A stretch of 64,000 nucleotides of DNA, taken from NCBI GenBank assembly GCA_943737045.1, contig CALSFV010000361.1:208501-272500 (forward strand), in the 5' to 3' direction. Within the stretch, counting starts at the first letter, position 1. Every line of letters begins with the position of its first letter. The notes below the pieces were generated by a model. That model ran no database searches and had not been told where the DNA came from. It was given only the letters and a program-made list of their open reading frames with translations. The position numbers and the translations under genes are program-made. Origin of the DNA: Parapristionchus giblindavisi (taxonomy: Eukaryota; Nematoda; Chromadorea; Rhabditida; Diplogasteridae). This document shows positions 11,001 to 25,600 of this stretch, in pieces.

Positions 11001-14000
11001 TCATACTTGGACGTAAACCATTTTTTCCCTAAATTCGATGCAGTTATCACCCTGTTCCCAGTTGTGTATTACTTTGTCCTACTAATACTTTATCAAGCAT
11101 ATCTAGAGCATGCTATTGTGAGTTTCGCAGACCCGAGCTCCTGCCCAAAGAGCTTAGCCGGGGTTAGAACCAGACAGTGGTCATAGTCGAATCACTAGGG
11201 TCCAAGACAAGCCTTATAATTCGCTTTAAACTTTATCTTTCTTTAACATCTTAATTTTTTTTAAGATAGCTCTGAAAAAAGGAATGATAGTCTCTGTTAG
11301 AAATTTTCCATTTGGAGAATGCTGTCGAGAGTTCTGAATTTTGACATTTCAAAAGTGACGTAAATTTGCCAGGTTGACGCTGAATATCAGACTATCAATT
11401 CAATACCCGGCGTTTCACTACTTGCTTATTATTTTTACATTAATCCACGATAATTGACGATTACACAACATATTAATCAGAATGAATATCGACCGATGCT
11501 GGAATGAAATAAAAATAATTATTGTCATACTTGGACGTAAACCATTTTTTTTCGAAAATTCGATGCAGTTATCACCCTGTTCCCAGCTGTGTATTACTTT
11601 GCCTTACTGATACTTTATCAAGCATATCTAGAGCATGCAATTGTGAGTTTCACAGACCCGAACTCCTGCCCAAAGAGCCTAGCCGGGGTCAGAACCAGAC
11701 AGTGGTCATAGTCGAATCACTAGGGTCCAAGACAAGCCTTATAATTCGCTTTAAACTTTATCTTTCTTTAACATCTTAATTTTTTTTAAGATAGCTCTGA
11801 AAAAAGGAATGATAGTCTCTGTTAGAAATTTTCCATTTGGAGAATGCTGTCGAGAGTTCTGAATTTTGACATTTCAAAAGTGACGTAAATTTGCCAGGTT
11901 GACGCTGAATATCAGACTATCAATTCAATACCCGGCGTTTCACTACTTGCTTATTATTTTTAAATTAATCCACGATAAGTTACGATTACAAAATATACTA
12001 ATCCGAATGAATATCGACCGATACTGGAATGAAATAAAAATAATTATTGTCATACTTGGACGTAAACCATTTTTATTCCAAAATTCGATGCAGTTATCAC
12101 CCTGTTCCCAGTTGTGTATTACTTTGTCCTACTAATACTTTATCAAGCATATCTAGAGCATGCAATTGTGAGTTTCACAGACCCGAACTCCTGCCCAAAG
12201 AGCCTAGCCGGGGTCAGAACCAGACAGTGGTCATAGTCGAATCACTAGGGTCCAAGACAAGCCTTATAATTCGCTTTAAACTTTATCTTTCTTTAACATC
12301 TTAATTTTTTTTAAGATAGCTCTGAAAAAAGGAATGATAGTCTCTGTTAGAAATTTTCCATTTGGAGAATGCTGTCGAGAGTTCTGAATTTTGACATTTC
12401 AAAAGTGACGTAAATTTGCCAGGTTGACGCTGAATATCAGACTATCAATTCAATACCCGGCGTTTCACTACTTGCTTATTATTTTTAAATTAATCCACGA
12501 TAAGTTACGATTACAAAATATACTAATCCGAATGAATATCGACCGATACTGGAATGAAATAAAAATAATTATTGTCATACTTGGACGTAAATCATTTTTT
12601 TCCAAAATGTGATGCAGTTATCACCCTGTTCCCAGTTGTGTATTACTTTGCCTTACTGATACTTTATCAAGCACATCTAGTGCATGCAATTGTGAGCTTC
12701 ACAGACCCGAACTCCTGCCCAAAGAGCTTAGCCGGGGTCAGAACAAGACAGTGGTCATAGTCGAATCACGAAAGTCCAAGAAAAGCCTTATAATTCGCTT
12801 TAAACTTTATCTTTCTTTAACATCTTAATTTTTTTTAAGATAGCTCTGAAAAAAGGAATGATAGTCTCTGTTAGAAATTTTCCATTTGGAGAATGCTGTC
12901 GAGAGTTCTGAATTTTGACATTTCAAAAGTGACGTAAATTTGCCAGGTTGACGCTGAATATCAGACTATCAATTCAATACCCGGCGTTTCACTACTTGCT
13001 TATTATTTTTAAATTAATCCACGATAAGTTACGATTACAAAACATATTAATCAGAATGAATATCGACCGATACTGGAATGAAATAAAAATAATTATTGTC
13101 ATACTTGGACGTAAACCATTTTTTCCCTAAATTCGATGCAGTTATCACCCTGTTCCCAGTTGTGTATTACTTTGTCCTACTAATACTTTATCAAGCATAT
13201 CTAGAGCATGCTATTGTGAGTTTCGCAGACCCGAGCTCCTGCCCAAAGAGCTTAGCCGGGGTTAGAACCAGACAGTGGTCATAGTCGAATCACTAGGGTC
13301 CAAGACAAGCCTTATAATTCGCTTTAAACTTTATCTTTCTTTAACATCTTAATTTTTTTTAAGATAGCTCTGAAAAAAGGAATGATAGTCTCTGTTAGAA
13401 ATTTTCCATTTGGAGAATGCTGTCGAGAGTTCTGAATTTTGACATTTCAAAAGTGACGTAAATTTGCCAGGTTGACGCTGAATATCAGACTATCAATTCA
13501 ATACCCGGCGTTTCACTACTTGCTTATTATTTTTACATTAATCCACGATAATTGACGATTACACAACATATTAATCAGAATGAATATCGACCGATGCTGG
13601 AATGAAATAAAAATAATTATTGTCATACTTGGACGTAAACCATTTTTTTCGAAAATTCGATGCAGTTATCACCCTGTTCCCAGCTGTGTATTACTTTGCC
13701 TTACTGATACTTTATCAAGCATATCTAGAGCATGCAATTGTGAGTTTCACAGACCCGAACTCCTGCCCAAAGAGCCTAGCCGGGGTCAGAACCAGACAGT
13801 GGTCATAGTCGAATCACTAGGGTCCAAGACAAGCCTTATAATTCGCTTTAAACTTTATCTTTCTTTAACATCTTAATTTTTTTTAAGATAGCTCTGAAAA
13901 AAGGAATGATAGTCTCTGTTAGAAATTTTCCATTTGGAGAATGCTGTCGAGAGTTCTGAATTTTGACATTTCAAAAGTGACGTAAATTTGCCAGGTTGAC

Positions 14001-17000
14001 GCTGAATATCAGACTATCAATTCAATACCCGGCGTTTCACTACTTGCTTATTATTTTTAAATTAATCCACGATAAGTTACGATTACAAAATATACTAATC
14101 CGAATGAATATCGACCGATACTGGAATGAAATAAAAATAATTATTGTCATACTTGGACGTAAATCATTTTTTTCCAAAATGTGATGCAGTTATCACCCTG
14201 TTCCCAGTTGTGTATTACTTTGCCTTACTGATACTTTATCAAGCACATCTAGTGCATGCAATTGTGAGCTTCACAGACCCGAACTCCTGCCCAAAGAGCT
14301 TAGCCGGGGTCAGAACAAGACAGTGGTCATAGTCGAATCACGAAAGTCCAAGAAAAGCCTTATAATTCGCTTTAAACTTTATCTTTCTTTAACATCTTAA
14401 TTTTTTTTAAGATAGCTCTGAAAAAAGGAATGATAGTCTCTGTTAGAAATTTTCCATTTGGAGAATGCTGTCGAGAGTTCTGAATTTTGACATTTCAAAA
14501 GTGACGTAAATTTGCCAGGTTGACGCTGAATATCAGACTATCAATTCAATACCCGGCGTTTCACTACTTGCTTATTATTTTTAAATTAATCCACGATAAG
14601 TTACGATTACAAAACATATTAATCAGAATGAATATCGACCGATACTGGAATGAAATAAAAATAATTATTGTCATACTTGGACGTAAACCATTTTTTCCCT
14701 AAATTCGATGCAGTTATCACCCTGTTCCCAGTTGTGTATTACTTTGTCCTACTAATACTTTATCAAGCATATCTAGAGCATGCTATTGTGAGTTTCGCAG
14801 ACCCGAGCTCCTGCCCAAAGAGCTTAGCCGGGGTTAGAACCAGACAGTGGTCATAGTCGAATCACTAGGGTCCAAGACAAGCCTTATAATTCGCTTTAAA
14901 CTTTATCTTTCTTTAACATCTTAATTTTTTTTAAGATAGCTCTGAAAAAAGGAATGATAGTCTCTGTTAGAAATTTTCCATTTGGAGAATGCTGTCGAGA
15001 GTTCTGAATTTTGACATTTCAAAAGTGACGTAAATTTGCCAGGTTGACGCTGAATATCAGACTATCAATTCAATACCCGGCGTTTCACTACTTGCTTATT
15101 ATTTTTACATTAATCCACGATAATTGACGATTACACAACATATTAATCAGAATGAATATCGACCGATGCTGGAATGAAATAAAAATAATTATTGTCATAC
15201 TTGGACGTAAACCATTTTTTTTCGAAAATTCGATGCAGTTATCACCCTGTTCCCAGCTGTGTATTACTTTGCCTTACTGATACTTTATCAAGCATATCTA
15301 GAGCATGCAATTGTGAGTTTCACAGACCCGAACTCCTGCCCAAAGAGCCTAGCCGGGGTCAGAACCAGACAGTGGTCATAGTCGAATCACTAGGGTCCAA
15401 GACAAGCCTTATAATTCGCTTTAAACTTTATCTTTCTTTAACATCTTAATTTTTTTTAAGATAGCTCTGAAAAAAGGAATGATAGTCTCTGTTAGAAATT
15501 TTCCATTTGGAGAATGCTGTCGAGAGTTCTGAATTTTGACATTTCAAAAGTGACGTAAATTTGCCAGGTTGACGCTGAATATCAGACTATCAATTCAATA
15601 CCCGGCGTTTCACTACTTGCTTATTATTTTTAAATTAATCCACGATAAGTTACGATTACAAAATATACTAATCCGAATGAATATCGACCGATACTGGAAT
15701 GAAATAAAAATAATTATTGTCATACTTGGACGTAAATCATTTTTTTCCAAAATGTGATGCAGTTATCACCCTGTTCCCAGTTGTGTATTACTTTGCCTTA
15801 CTGATACTTTATCAAGCACATCTAGTGCATGCAATTGTGAGCTTCACAGACCCGAACTCCTGCCCAAAGAGCTTAGCCGGGGTCAGAACAAGACAGTGGT
15901 CATAGTCGAATCACGAAAGTCCAAGAAAAGCCTTATAATTCGCTTTAAACTTTATCTTTCTTTAACATCTTAAGTTTTTTGGATAGCTCTGAAAAAATGA
16001 ATGATAGTCTCTGTTAGAAATTTTCCATTTGGATAATGCTCTCGAGAGTTCTGAATTTTGACATTTCAAAAGTGACGTAAATTTACCAGGTTCACGCTGA
16101 ATATCAGACTATCAATTCAATACCTGGCGTTTCACTACTTGCTTATTATTTTTAAATTAATCCACGATAAGTTACGATTACAAAATATACTAATCAGAAT
16201 GAATATCGACCGATACTGGAATGAAATAAACATAATTATTGTCATACTTGGACGTAAACCATTTTTTTTCCAAAATTCGATGCAGTTATCACCCAGTTCC
16301 CAGCTGTGTATTACTTTGCCTTACTGATACTTTATCAAGCATATCTAGTGCATGCAATTGTGAGCTTCACAGACCCGAGCTCCTGCCCAAAGAGCTTAGC
16401 CGGGGTCAGAACCAGACAGTGGTCATAGTCGAATCACTAGGGTCCAAGAAAAGCCTTATAATTCGCTTTATACTTTATCTTTCTTTAACATCTTAATTTT
16501 TTAAAGATAGCTCTGAAAAAAGAAATGATAGTCTCTGTTAGAAATTTTCCATTTGGAGAATGCTGTCGAGAATTCTGAATTTTGACATTTCAAAAGTGAC
16601 GTAAATTTGCCAGGTTGACGCTGAATATCACACTATCAATTCAATACCCGGCGTTTCACTACTTGCTTATTATTTTTAAATTAATCCACGATAAGTTACG
16701 ATTACAAAACATATTAATCAGAATGAATATCGACCGATACTGGAATGAAATAAAAATAATTATTGTCATACTTGGACGTAAATCATTTTTTTTCCAAAAT
16801 GTGATGCAGTTATCACCCTGTTCCCAGTTGTGTATTACTTTGCCTTACTGATACTTTATCAAGCACATCTAGTGCATGCAATTGTGAGCTTCACAGACCC
16901 GAGCTCCTGCCCAAAGAGCTTAGCCGGGGTCAGAACAAGACAGTGGTCATAGTCGAATCACGAAAGTCCAAGAAAAGCCTTATAATTCGCTTTAAACTTT

Positions 17001-19631
17001 ATCTTTCTTTAACATCTTAAGTTTTTTGGATAGCTCTGAAAAAATGAATGATAGTCTCTGTTAGAAATTTTCCATTTGGAGAATGCTCTCGAGAGTTCTG
17101 AATTTTGACATTTCAAAAGTGACGTAAATTTACCAGGTTCACGCTGAATATCAGACTATCAATTCAATACCTGGCGTTTCACTACTTGCTTATTATTTTT
17201 AAATTAATCCACGATAAGTTACGATTACAAAATATACTAATCAGAATGAATATCGACCGATACTGGAATGAAATAAACATAATTATTGTCATACTTGGAC
17301 GTAAACCATTTTTTTTTCCAAAATTCGATGCAGTTATCACCCAGTTCCCAGCTGTGTATTACTTTGCCTTACTGATACTTTATCAAGCATATCTAGTGCA
17401 TGCAATTGTGAGCTTCACAGACCCGAGCTCCTGCCCAAAGAGCTTAGCCGGGGTCAGAACCAGACAGTGGTCATAGTCGAATCACTAGGGTCCAAGAAAA
17501 GCCTTATAATTCGCTTTATACTTTATCTTTCTTTAACATCTTAATTTTTTAAAGATAGCTCTGAAAAAAGAAATGATAGTCTCTGTTAGAATTTTTCCAT
17601 TTGGAGAATGCTGTCGAGAATTCTGAATTTTGACATTTCAAAAGTGACGTAAATTTGCCAGGTTGACGCTGAATATCACACTATCAATTCAATACCCGGC
17701 GTTTCACTACTTGCTTATTATTTTTAAATTAATCCACGATAAGTTACGATTACAAAACATATTAATCAGAATGAATATCGACCGATACTGGAATGAAATA
17801 AAAATAATTATTGTCATACTTGGACGTAAATCATTTTTTTTCCAAAATGTGATGCAGTTATCACCCTGTTCCCAGTTGTGTATTACTTTGCCTTACTGAT
17901 ACTTTATCAAGCACATCTAGTGCATGCAATTGTGAGCTTCACAGACCCGAGCTCCTGCCCAAAGAGCTTAGCCGGGGTCAGAACAAGACAGTGGTCATAG
18001 TCGAATCACGAAAGTCCAAGAAAAGCCTTATAATTCGCTTTAAACTTTATCTTTCTTTAACATCTTAAGTTTTTTGGATAGCTCTGAAAAAATGAATGAT
18101 AGTCTCTGTTAGAAATTTTCCATTTGGAGAATGCTCTCGAGAGTTCTGAATTTTGACATTTCAAAAGTGACGTAAATTTACCAGGTTCACGCTGAATATC
18201 AGACTATCAATTCAATACCTGGCGTTTCACTACTTGCTTATTATTTTTAAATTAATCCACGATAAGTTACGATTACAAAATATACTAATCAGAATGAATA
18301 TCGACCGATACTGGAATGAAATAAACATAATTATTGTCATACTTGGACGTAAACCATTTTTTTTCGAAAATTCGATGCAGTTATCACCCTGTTCCCAGCT
18401 GTGTATTACTTTGCCTTACTGATACTTTATCAAGCATATCTAGAGCATGCAATTGTGAGTTTCACAGACCCGAACTCCTGCCCAAAGAGCTTAGCCGGGG
18501 TCAGAACCAGACAGTGGTCATAGTCGAATCACTAGGGTCCAAGAAAAGCCTTATAATTCGCTTTATACTTTATCTTTCTTTAACATCTTAATTTTTTAAA
18601 GATAGCTCTGAAAAAAGAAATGATAGTCTCTGTTAGAAATTTTCCATTTGGAGAATGCTGTCGAGAATTCTGAATTTTGACATTTCAAAAGTGACGTAAA
18701 TTTGCCAGGTTGACGCTGAATATCACACTATCAATTCAATACCCGGCGTTTCACTACTTGCTTATTATTTTTAAATTAATCCACGATAAGTTACGATTAC
18801 AAAACATATTAATCAGAATGAATATCGACCGATACTGGAATGAAATAAAAATAATTATTGTCATACTTGGACGTAAATCATTTTTTTTCCAAAATGTGAT
18901 GCAGTTATCACCCTGTTCCCAGTTGTGTATTACTTTGCCTTACTGATACTTTATCAAGCACATCTAGTGCATGCAATTGTGAGCTTCACAGACCCGAGCT
19001 CCTGCCCAAAGAGCTTAGCCGGGGTCAGAACAAGACAGTGGTCATAGCCGAATCACGAGAGTCCAAGAAAAGCCTTATAATTCGCTTTAAACTTTATCTT
19101 TCTTTAACATCTTAAGTTTTTTGGATAGCTCTGAAAAAATGAATGATAGTCTCTGTTAGAAATTTTCCATTTGGAGAATGCTCTCGAGAGTTCTGAATTT
19201 TGACATTTCAAAAGTGACGTAAATTTACCAGGTGCACGCTGAATATCAGACTATCAATTCAATACCCGGCGTTTGACCACTTGCTTATTATTTTTAAATT
19301 AATCCACGATAAGTTACGATTACAAAATATACTAATCAGAATGAATATCGACCGATACTGGATTGAAATAAATATAATTATTGTCATACTTGGACGTAAA
19401 CCATTTTTTTTCCAAAATTCGATGCAGTTATCACCCTGTTCCCAGTTGTGTATTACTTTGCCTTACTGATACTTTATCAAGCACATCTAGTGCATGCAAT
19501 TGTGAGTTTCACAGACCCGAGCTCCTGCCCAAAGAGCCTAGCCGGGGTTAGAACCAGACAGTGGTCATAGTCGAATCACTAGGGTCCAAGAAAAGCCTTA
19601 TAATTCGCTTTAAACTTTATCTTTCTTTAAC
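8023..19631. repeat. Satellite A, block 2: ~523-bp tandem repeat, about 22 units
   Basis: This is the same unit as block 1. From about 8.9 to 15.7 kb the subtypes mostly cycle a-b-c, giving a ~1,572-bp three-unit higher-order repeat. The array ends in mid-unit at 19631 (TCTTTCTTTAAC) where the 41-bp minisatellite starts, with no spacer. No gene is supported; the short frames shift between units. Confidence 0.95.
15960..19631. repeat. Dimeric higher-order repeat of satellite A (~1,047 bp)
   Basis: In the last part of block 2 the arrangement changes to an alternation of two subtypes. Landmarks recur at 16139, 17186, 18234 and 19281 (spacing 1,047-1,048 bp). Diagnostic changes shared by every second unit include ACCTGGCGTTTCAC and GAAATAAACATAATT. 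The array edge has thus evolved separately from the three-unit interior. Confidence 0.85.
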
Positions 19632-22600
19632 CTGGTCGAATCTGGGCTAGCTCCTTGCTTCTGAGTGATTCCCTGGTCGAATCTGGGCTAGCCCCTTGCT
19701 TCTGAGTGATTCCCTGGTCGAATCTGGACTAGCCCCTTGCTTCTGAGTGATTCCCTGGTCGAATCTGGGCTAGCCCCTTGCTTCTGAGTGATTCCCTGGT
19801 CGAATCTGGGCTAGCCCCTTGCTTCTGAGTGATACCCTGGTAGCATATGGGCTAGCCCCTTACTTCTGAGTGATTTCCTGGTCGAATCTAAGCTAGCCCC
19901 TTGCTTCTGAGTGATTCCCTGGTCGAATCTAGGCTAGCCCCTTGCTTCTGAGTGATTCCCTGGTCGAATCTGGGCTAGCCCCTTGCTTCTGAGTGATTCC
20001 CTGGTCGAATCTGGGCTAGCCCCTTGCTTCTGAGTGATTCCCTGGTCGAATCTGGGCTAGCCCCTTGCTTCTGAGTGATTCCCTGGTCGAATCTGGGCTA
20101 GCCCCTTGCTTCTGAGTGATACCCTGGTCGAATCTGGGCTAGCCCCTTGCTTCTGAGTGATACCCTGGTAGCATATGGGCTAGCCCCTTACTTCTGAGTG
20201 ATTTCCTGGTCGAATCTAAGCTAGCCCCTTGCTTCTGAGTGATTCCCTGGTCGAATCTAGGCTAGCCCCTTGCTTCTGAGTGATTCCCTGGTCGAATCTG
20301 GGCTAGCCCCTTGCTTCTGAGTGATTCCCTGGTCGAATCTGGGCTAGCCCCTTGCTTCTGAGTGATTCCCTGGTCGAATCTGGGCTAGCCCCTTGCTTCT
20401 GAGTGATTCCCTGGTCGAATCTGGGCTAGCCCCTTGCTTCTGAGTGATTCCCTGGTCGATTCTGGGCTAGCCCCTTGCTTCTGAGTGATTCCCTGGTCGA
20501 ATCTGGGCTAGCCCCTTGCTTCTGAGTGATTCCCTGGTCGAATCTGGGCTAGCCCCTTGCTTCTGAGTGATTCCCTGTTCGAATCTGGGCTAGCCCCTTG
20601 CATCTGAGTGATTCCCTGGTCGAATCTGGGTAAGCTCCTTGCTTCTGAGTGATTCCCTGGTCGAATCTGGGTAAGCTCCTTGCTTCTGAGTGATTCCCTG
20701 GTCGAATCTGTGCTAGCCCCTTGCTTCTGAGTGATTCCCTGGTCGAATCTGGGCTAGCCCCTTGCTTCTGAGTGATTCCCTGGTCGAATCTGGGCTAGCC
20801 CCTTGCTTCTGAGTGATTCCCTGGTAGCATATGGGCTAGCCCCTTACTTCTGAGTGATTCCCTGGTCGAATCTAGGCTAGCCCCTTGCTTCTGAGTGATT
20901 CCCTGGTCGAATCTGGGCTAGCCCCTTGCTTCTGAGTGATTCCCTGGTCGAATCTGGGCTAGCCCCTTGCTTCTGAGTGATTCCCTGGTCGAATCTGGGC
21001 TAGCCCCTTGCTTCTGAGTGATTCCCTGGTCGAATCTGGGCTAGCCCCTTGCTTCTGAGTGATTCCCTGGTCGAATCTGGGCTAGCCCCTTGCTTCTGAG
21101 TGATTCCCTGGTCGAATCTGGGCTAGCCCCTTGCATCTGAGTGATTCCCTGGTAGCATATGGGCTAGCCCCTTACTTCTGAGTGATTTCCTGGTCGAATC
21201 TAAGCTAGCCCCTTGCTTCTGAGTGATTCCCTGGTCGAATCTGTGCTAGCCCCTTGCTTCTGAGTGATTCCCTGGTCGAATCTGGGCTAGCCCCTTGCTT
21301 CTGAGTGATTCCCTGGTCGAATCTGGGCTAGCCCCTTGCTTCTGAGTGATTCCCTGGTCGAATCTGGGCTAGCCCCTTGCTTCTGAGTGATTCCCTGGTC
21401 GAATCTGGGCTAGCTCCTTGCTTCTGAGTGATACCCTGGTAGCATATGGGCTAGCCCCTTACTTCTGAGTGATTTCCTGGTCGAATCTAAGCTAGCCCCT
21501 TGCTTCTGAGTGATTCCCTGGTCGAATCTAGGCTAGCCCCTTGCTTCTGAGTGATTCCCTGGTCGAATCTGGGCTAGCCCCTTGCTTCTGAGTGATTCCC
21601 TGGTCGAATCTGGGCTAGCCCCTTGCTTCTGAGTGATTCCCTGGTCGAATCTGGGCTAGCCCCTTGCTTCTGAGTGATTCCCTGGTCGAATCTGGGCTAG
21701 CCCCTTGCTTCTGAGTGATTCCCTGGTCGATTCTGGGCTAGCCCCTTGCTTCTGAGTGATTCCCTGGTCGAATCTGGGCTAGCCCCTTGCTTCTGAGTGA
21801 TTCCCTGGTCGAATCTGGGCTAGCCCCTTGCTTCTGAGTGATTCCCTGTTCGAATCTGGGCTAGCCCCTTGCATCTGAGTGATTCCCTGGTCGAATCTGG
21901 GTAAGCTCCTTGCTTCTGAGTGATTCCCTGGTCGAATCTGGGTAAGCTCCTTGCTTCTGAGTGATTCCCTGGTCGAATCTGTGCTAGCCCCTTGCTTCTG
22001 AGTGATTCCCTGGTCGAATCTGGGCTAGCCCCTTGCTTCTGAGTGATTCCCTGGTCGAATCTGGGCTAGCCCCTTGCTTCTGAGTGATTCCCTGGTAGCA
22101 TATGGGCTAGCCCCTTACTTCTGAGTGATTCCCTGGTCGAATCTAGGCTAGCCCCTTGCTTCTGAGTGATTCCCTGGTAGCATATGGGCTAGCCCCTTAC
22201 TTCTGAGTGATTCCCTGGTCGAATCTAGGCTAGCCCCTTGCTTCTGAGTGATTCCCTGGTCGAATCTGGGCTAGCCCCTTGCTTCTGAGTGATTCCCTGG
22301 TCGAATCTGGGCTAGCCCCTTGCTTCTGAGTGATTCCCTGGTCGAATCTGGGCTAGCCCCTTGCTTCTGAGTGATTCCCTGGTCGAATCTGGGCTAGCCC
22401 CTTGCTTCTGAGTGATTCCCTGGTCGAATCTGGGCTAGCCCCTTGCTTCTGAGTGATTCCCTGGTCGAATCTGGGCTAGCCCCTTGCATCTGAGTGATTC
22501 CCTGGTAGCATATGGGCTAGCCCCTTACTTCTGAGTGATTTCCTGGTCGAATCTAAGCTAGCCCCTTGCTTCTGAGTGATTCCCTGGTCGAATCTGTGCT

Positions 22601-25600
22601 AGCCCCTTGCTTCTGAGTGATTCCCTGGTCGAATCTGGGCTAGCCCCTTGCTTCTGAGTGATTCCCTGGTCGAATCTGGGCTAGCCCCTTGCTTCTGAGT
22701 GATTCCCTGGTCGAATCTGGGCTAGCCCCTTGCTTCTGAGTGATTCCCTGGTCGAATCTGGGCTAGCTCCTTGCTTCTGAGTGATTCCCTGGTCGAATCT
22801 GGGCTAGCCCCTTGCTTCTGAGTGATTCCCTGGTCGAATCTGGACTAGCCCCTTGCTTCTGAGTGATACCCTGGTAGCATATGGGCTAGCCCCTTACTTC
22901 TGAGTGATTTCCTGGTCGAATCTAAGCTAGCCCCTTGCTTCTGAGTGATTCCCTGGTCGAATCTAGGCTAGCCCCTTGCTTCTGAGTGATTCCCTGGTCG
23001 AATCTGGGCTAGCCCCTTGCTTCTGAGTGATTCCCTGGTCGAATCTGGGCTAGCCCCTTGCTTCTGAGTGATTCCCTGGTCGAATCTGGGCTAGCCCCTT
23101 GCTTCTGAGTGATTCCCTGGTCGAATCTGGGCTAGCCCCTTGCTTCTGAGTGATTCCCTGGTCGATTCTGGGCTAGCCCCTTGCTTCTGAGTGATTCCCT
23201 GGTCGAATCTGGGCTAGCCCCTTGCTTCTGAGTGATTTCCTGGTCGAATCTAAGCTAGCCCCTTACTTCTGAGTGATTCCCTGGTCGAATCTAGGCTAGC
23301 CCCTTGCTTCTGAGTGATTCCCTGGTCGAATCTGGGCTAGCCCCTTGCTTCTGAGTGATTCCCTGGTCGAATCTGGGCTAGCCCCTTGCTTCTGAGTGAT
23401 TCCCTGGTCGAATCTGGGCTAGCCCCTTGCTTCTGAGTGATTCCCTGGTCGAATCTGGGCTAGCCCCTTGCATCTGAGTGATTCCCTGGTAGCATATGGG
23501 CTAGCCCCTTACTTCTGAGTGATTTCCTGGTCGAATCTAAGCTAGCCCCTTGCTTCTGAGTGATTCCCTGGTCGAATCTGTGCTAGCCCCTTGCTTCTGA
23601 GTGATTCCCTGGTCGAATCTGGGCTAGCCCCTTGCTTCTGAGTGATTCCCTGGTCGAATCTGGGCTAGCCCCTTGCTTCTGAGTGATTCCCTGGTCGAAT
23701 CTGGGCTAGCCCCTTGCTTCTGAGTGATTCCCTGGTCGAATCTGGACTAGCCCCTTGCTTCTGAGTGATTCCCTGGTCGAATCTGGGCTAGCCCCTTGCT
23801 TCTGAGTGATTCTCTGGTCGAATCTGGGCTAGCCCCTTGCTTCTGAGTGATTCCCTGGTCGAATCTGGGCTAGCCCCTTGCTTCTGAGTGATTCCCTGGT
23901 CGAATCTGGGCTAGCCCCTTGCTTCTGAGTGATACCCTGGTCGAATCTGGGCTAGCCCCTTGCTTCTGAGTGATACCCTGGTAGCATATGGGCTAGCCCC
24001 TTACTTCTGAGTGATTTCCTGGTCGAATCTAAGCTAGCCCCTTGCTTCTGAGTGATTCCCTGGTCGAATCTAGGCTAGCCCCTTACTTCTGAGTGATTTC
24101 CTGGTCGAATCTAAGCTAGCCCCTTGCTTCTGAGTGATTCCCTGGTCGAATCTAGGCTAGCCCCTTGCTTCTGAGTGATTCCCTGGTCGAATCTGGGCTA
24201 GCCCCTTGCTTCTGAGTGATTCCCTGGTCGAATCTGGGCTAGCCCCTTGCTTCTGAGTGATTCCCTGGTCGAATCTGGGCTAGCCCCTTGCTTCTGAGTG
24301 ATTCCCTGGTCGAATCTGGGCTAGCCCCTTGCTTCTGAGTGATTCCCTGGTCGATTCTGGGCTAGCCCCTTGCTTCTGAGTGATTCCCTGGTCGAATCTG
24401 GGCTAGCCCCTTGCTTCTGAGTGATTTCCTGGTCGAATCTAAGCTAGCCCCTTACTTCTGAGTGATTCCCTGGTCGAATCTAGGCTAGCCCCTTGCTTCT
24501 GAGTGATTCCCTGGTCGAATCTGGGCTAGCCCCTTGCTTCTGAGTGATTCCCTGGTCGAATCTGGGCTAGCCCCTTGCTTCTGAGTGATTCCCTGGTCGA
24601 ATCTGGGCTAGCCCCTTGCTTCTGAGTGATTCCCTGGTCGAATCTGGGCTAGCCCCTTGCTTCTGAGTGATTCCCTGGTCGAATCTGGGCTAGCCCCTTG
24701 CTTCTGAGTGATTCCCTGGTCGAATCTGGGCTAGCCCCTTGCATCTGAGTGATTCCCTGGTAGCATATGGGCTAGCCCCTTACTTCTGAGTGATTTCCTG
24801 GTCGAATCTAAGCTAGCCCCTTGCTTCTGAGTGATTCCCTGGTCGAATCTGTGCTAGCCCCTTGCTTCTGAGTGATTCCCTGGTCGAATCTGGGCTAGCC
24901 CCTTGCTTCTGAGTGATTCCCTGGTCGAATCTGGGCTAGCCCCTTGCTTCTGAGTGATTCCCTGGTCGAATCTGGGCTAGCCCCTTGCTTCTGAGTGATT
25001 CCCTGGTCGAATCTGGACTAGCCCCTTGCTTCTGAGTGATTCCCTGGTCGAATCTGGGCTAGCCCCTTGCTTCTGAGTGATTCTCTGGTCGAATCTGGGC
25101 TAGCCCCTTGCTTCTGAGTGATTCCCTGGTCGAATCTGGGCTAGCCCCTTGCTTCTGAGTGATTCCCTGGTCGAATCTGGGCTAGCCCCTTGCTTCTGAG
25201 TGATACCCTGGTCGAATCTGGGCTAGCCCCTTGCTTCTGAGTGATACCCTGGTAGCATATGGGCTAGCCCCTTACTTCTGAGTGATTTCCTGGTCGAATC
25301 TAAGCTAGCCCCTTGCTTCTGAGTGATTCCCTGGTCGAATCTAGGCTAGCCCCTTACTTCTGAGTGATTTCCTGGTCGAATCTAAGCTAGCCCCTTGCTT
25401 CTGAGTGATTCCCTGGTCGAATCTAGGCTAGCCCCTTGCTTCTGAGTGATTCCCTGGTCGAATCTGGGCTAGCCCCTTGCTTCTGAGTGATTCCCTGGTC
25501 GAATCTGGGCTAGCCCCTTGCTTCTGAGTGATTCCCTGGTCGAATCTGGGCTAGCCCCTTGCTTCTGAGTGATTCCCTGGTCGAATCTGGGCTAGCCCCT

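Noticed and set aside
330..19469. Repeated 60-98-codon open frames in satellite A
   Set aside because: They overlap each other in different frames, change length with single-base indels between units, and have no domain, codon bias or splice context. They follow from low stop density in a tandem repeat.
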